A stretch of 64,000 bases of DNA from Nissolia schottii (lineage: Eukaryota; Streptophyta; Magnoliopsida; Fabales; Fabaceae), in the NCBI GenBank assembly GCA_003254905.1, contig QANU01073741.1:475340-539339 (forward strand). Reading direction: 5' to 3'. The notes under the pieces were generated by a model. It made no database searches and was not told the origin of the DNA. It worked only from the letters and a program-made list of their open reading frames with translations. The position numbers were made by a program, and so were the translations under genes. Position 1 is the stretch's first letter. Each line of letters starts with the position of its first letter. Of this stretch, positions 61,774-64,000 are shown piece by piece.

Positions 61774-63738
61774 TTACAGAAGGCCTCTCCTTCTCTTGTA
61801 GTCACCGATAGTCAAGGTAAGGGCATGCCTACCCCCATCGTTCTCAGAGACCCGCAACCCAACCGTTGCTTCAATCTTCTGTTTCCTCGCCAAGAACCCA
61901 TTCCTCAACCCATGCGGTCCACCATAGTCGTTAAGCGTAGCCAGCGAAATGGGCAACTCGAAATCATGCAGAAAATTCAATTCCGTTCCACCATCCACGG
62001 GAGCCAGAGTATCCACCAACTTCCCTGCATTGGCAGCAGCTTTCAGTGCCAATGCCGTCGCTTCAACCCCAACCTTTGTCGTCAATTTATTCCCTCCTCC
62101 ATCCTTCTCCTGACCTCTAGCTTCTTCAACATTAATGATTTGATCCTCTTTCCCAACAAGTTGTTTATTCTGCTGATCCTTGCCCTCAGCATTGTAGTAA
62201 TTCCTAGACCTTGTCCATCTCCTGGAGAAAGGATCATACCCTTCCTCCCCTGCTTTCAAATTGGCGTTCACGATGTTTCTATACTCTGACAAGCTCTTGA
62301 AGTTCTCGACCTTGTTCTTCCTGTTCATCTCCGCCAGCCTCACCGCCCTCGCGTCGCCCTTCTCCCTCTCTTTCCTGGACTCCTCCAGCTCCGCCACCTT
62401 CGCCAATATCCTCTCCGCCTCCGCCTCCTCCCCCTTGGTCTTGGCAATCTCCAACTGCCTCTTCAGCTTGTCCTTCTCCACCGCCACGTTGACGGGCCTT
62501 AACTTCTTCTCCTCCAGCATCTGCTTCACCGTCGCCGCCGAGTAAACGTAACTGTTAGTCCTCCTTATCGCCTCTCTCTTCTCCGCCACGCTCATCTTGC
62601 TCGGCATCTGGCTGGAGGTTCTCTCAATTTCCCTAAGCCACTGCCTGAACTCCTTCTCCGTCGGCGCCGAATCCGAAACCACCGCAACCTGAAACCCCTT
62701 GGCAGAGCTCTCGCTTCCCCAAACGCAGATCAAGTACTTGTGGGTCATTCTGTTCTCCACCTTGTAAGGTCTGTTCGGATCGCCGCTATCGATGCTCTGA
62801 ACCATGCAGAGCCTGTAGACCGGTCCGCTCTGCGATTTCCCGATCCCGATCCGGACGAAGCAGCCGGCGATCAGGTCCTCAAAGAACGGCTCGCTCAGCC
62901 ACTTCACCAGCCTCGACCTCCTGATCGTGATTTCCTTTATGTCATCGAACGTCGGCGTTGATTCTGCAAGATTGGTCTTGTCGTCGTCGTCGTCGCTGTC
63001 AGCTAGGCCGCCGTCGGAGGAGGAGGATTCTCTCTCACTGTCGGAGACTCTCATCCCGCTCTCGCTCTGGCTACTGGAGCTGCTCGAACTCGCGGCGGTT
63101 CGAGATTTTCGCTCCAATGGCGAAACTCCCTTGCTGGTTGAAGGTGGCGGCGGCGGCTTCTCGGCGCCGCCGCATGTGGTTGTGTCGATGATCTGGTGCT
63201 TCATCCTCTTGGCGCGCAGTTCGCTGAGGACGTCGCCCTTGGCGGCTGTCTTCTCTGCGTGCCTTGCTGATGAACGGACCTTGGCGGATGAAATTGGAGG
63301 GAGCGGCGACGATGATGATTGGCTCTTTGCGACGGTTGCATTTGCGTTGCTGTTGTTGTCTCTCATCTTCATTCTCATTTGTTGTTTGAATTCTCTCTCG
63401 CCTTTCTTGGCTGCTCTGTCTGACAAGATCATCTCTCTCTCGAGCTCAGTCATCTTCGCCAGCCTCTCCTTGTCGTCTTCGTTCTTGTACAGATCACTCC
63501 CGAGGTCTTCTTCGCTGCTTCCTCCCTCATTGTCGACTGGTCTCTTGCTGAGGTCCAGCCTCTTCTTGAGCGGAACATTGGATGACGATGCCTTCTTGCC
63601 CTCTTCCTCCTCCTCCGACTCTTGTTCCCTTCTGGAGTCATCTTTCAGTTTTGGGTTACGGGGCTTGTGTCGTTTTCTGATGACAGGGGAGCTGGTCCTT
63701 CCAGCTGCCTCAAGAAGCATGTTCTCCAGGTCTGCCAT
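61774..63738 (-). CDS. VIP5: RTF1/VIP5, PAF1 complex subunit
   Basis: An intronless gene for a 654-aa nuclear protein, the plant RTF1 homologue VERNALIZATION INDEPENDENCE 5. It links the PAF1 complex to elongating RNA polymerase II and supports histone H2B ubiquitination and H3K4 methylation, for example at FLC-type flowering genes. The N-terminal third is low complexity: acidic (QESEEEEEGKK), Ser-rich (about 215-250) and a run of Asp (249-253). It includes the conserved ELEREMILSDRAAKK at about 98-112. The Plus3 domain spans about residues 266-370 (IKEITIRRSRLVKWLSEPFF, then FVRIGIG and HKYLICVWG), which binds phosphorylated SPT5. A charged coiled-coil region follows (about 410-480). It ends LTIGDYKRRRGLL. 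A long frame on the plus strand here is only the antisense shadow. Arabidopsis VIP5 is of similar length. Confidence 0.94.
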   Translation of the reverse strand: MADLENMLLEAAGRTSSPVIRKRHKPRNPKLKDDSRREQESEEEEEGKKASSSNVPLKKRLDLSKRPVDNEGGSSEEDLGSDLYKNEDDKERLAKMTELEREMILSDRAAKKGEREFKQQMRMKMRDNNSNANATVAKSQSSSSPLPPISSAKVRSSARHAEKTAAKGDVLSELRAKRMKHQIIDTTTCGGAEKPPPPPSTSKGVSPLERKSRTAASSSSSSSQSESGMRVSDSERESSSSDGGLADSDDDDDKTNLAESTPTFDDIKEITIRRSRLVKWLSEPFFEDLIAGCFVRIGIGKSQSGPVYRLCMVQSIDSGDPNRPYKVENRMTHKYLICVWGSESSAKGFQVAVVSDSAPTEKEFRQWLREIERTSSQMPSKMSVAEKREAIRRTNSYVYSAATVKQMLEEKKLRPVNVAVEKDKLKRQLEIAKTKGEEAEAERILAKVAELEESRKEREKGDARAVRLAEMNRKNKVENFKSLSEYRNIVNANLKAGEEGYDPFSRRWTRSRNYYNAEGKDQQNKQLVGKEDQIINVEEARGQEKDGGGNKLTTKVGVEATALALKAAANAGKLVDTLAPVDGGTELNFLHDFELPISLATLNDYGGPHGLRNGFLARKQKIEATVGLRVSENDGGRHALTLTIGDYKRRRGLL

Positions 63739-64000
63739 CTTAATCTCTTGTGTTGCACTATTACTACTACTAAGTTATGCTGCCAATCTGTTTTTGGTTT
63801 TAGACATTCATTGAAATGTGGCATGTTTATGGTTTCATTAGATACACCATTGACGTTCTTGTTTCTATGCTTAATTGGTAAGCTAAAGGGGCAAAATCCG
63901 AAGACAGCTCCAATTTTAGCTGCAACCTACTATAAGAAATTTGACCTTTTGGGGGATCTTTGGGAAATAATGCATTGGCATTGAAGTGATTCCATTCATC
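63739..64000. other. RTF1/VIP5 upstream flank to window edge
   Basis: Leader and promoter side of the RTF1/VIP5 gene, cut by the window end. No motif could be supported. Confidence 0.5.

Noticed and set aside
62927-63814. A 295-residue open frame on the plus strand
   Set aside because: It lies wholly antisense to the RTF1/VIP5 coding region and is Ser/Leu-rich because it mirrors that gene's charged low-complexity sequence.

Overview
The window is nuclear DNA of a flowering plant. The genes are split by short GT-AG introns in AT-rich non-coding DNA, and several products are chloroplast or thylakoid proteins. There is a plant-type nuclear tRNA-Ile, and transposable elements fill the gaps. A eudicot is certain and a legume is my best guess, from the 2-hydroxyisoflavanone-dehydratase-like gene fragment and the style of the repeats. 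No bacterial, organellar or viral replicon and no CRISPR array was seen.

Layout. 0-7 kb: an intronless NIMIN-type regulator of NPR1 (+) and a five-exon GDSL esterase/lipase (-) whose third intron holds a small non-autonomous LTR element. 7-17 kb: a MITE, an LTR remnant, the 5' end of an unidentified gene cut off by a decayed Copia element, and a 1.45-kb Pack-MULE with a perfect 9-bp target duplication carrying a broken carboxylesterase fragment. 17-21 kb: a seven-exon WAT1/MtN21-family transporter (+). 21.6-27.1 kb: a second Copia element (-). 28.7-30.6 kb: an ARF1-type small GTPase (+). 31.7 kb: tRNA-Ile(AAU) (-). 32.8-34.1 kb: galactinol synthase (-). 34.9-43.1 kb: a MITE, a Gypsy-like LTR remnant, a LINE remnant and a third Copia element with both LTRs and a target duplication. 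43.5-48.0 kb: chloroplast RNA-binding protein CSP41b (-), with a terminal-inverted-repeat element built round a 121-bp tandem array in one intron. 48.6-50.5 kb: ECHIDNA (+), head-to-head with CSP41b. 51.7-54.3 kb: AP-3 mu adaptin (+). 54.8-55.9 kb: a PsbP-domain thylakoid protein (-). 57.6-61.1 kb: a neutral/alkaline invertase (+). 61.8-63.7 kb: the PAF1-complex protein RTF1/VIP5 (-).

The host genes do not form a pathway. They cover salicylate signalling, lipid hydrolysis, small-molecule transport, vesicle traffic (ARF, ECHIDNA, AP-3), raffinose-family oligosaccharide synthesis, chloroplast RNA and photosystem maintenance, sucrose cleavage and transcription elongation. Their order recalls the Arabidopsis At1g09330-At1g09415 segment and its duplicate near At1g56560-At1g56600, so this looks like an old conserved gene block opened up by transposons. 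Exon boundaries were placed by hand from splice consensus and reading frame. For every multi-exon gene the summed exons give an uninterrupted frame.

I found no clearly new multi-gene system. The most unusual structures are the Pack-MULE with its ACGT-rich inverted repeats, the intronic inverted-repeat element with a minisatellite core, and the truncated unknown gene whose exon-1 donor region is tandemly duplicated.
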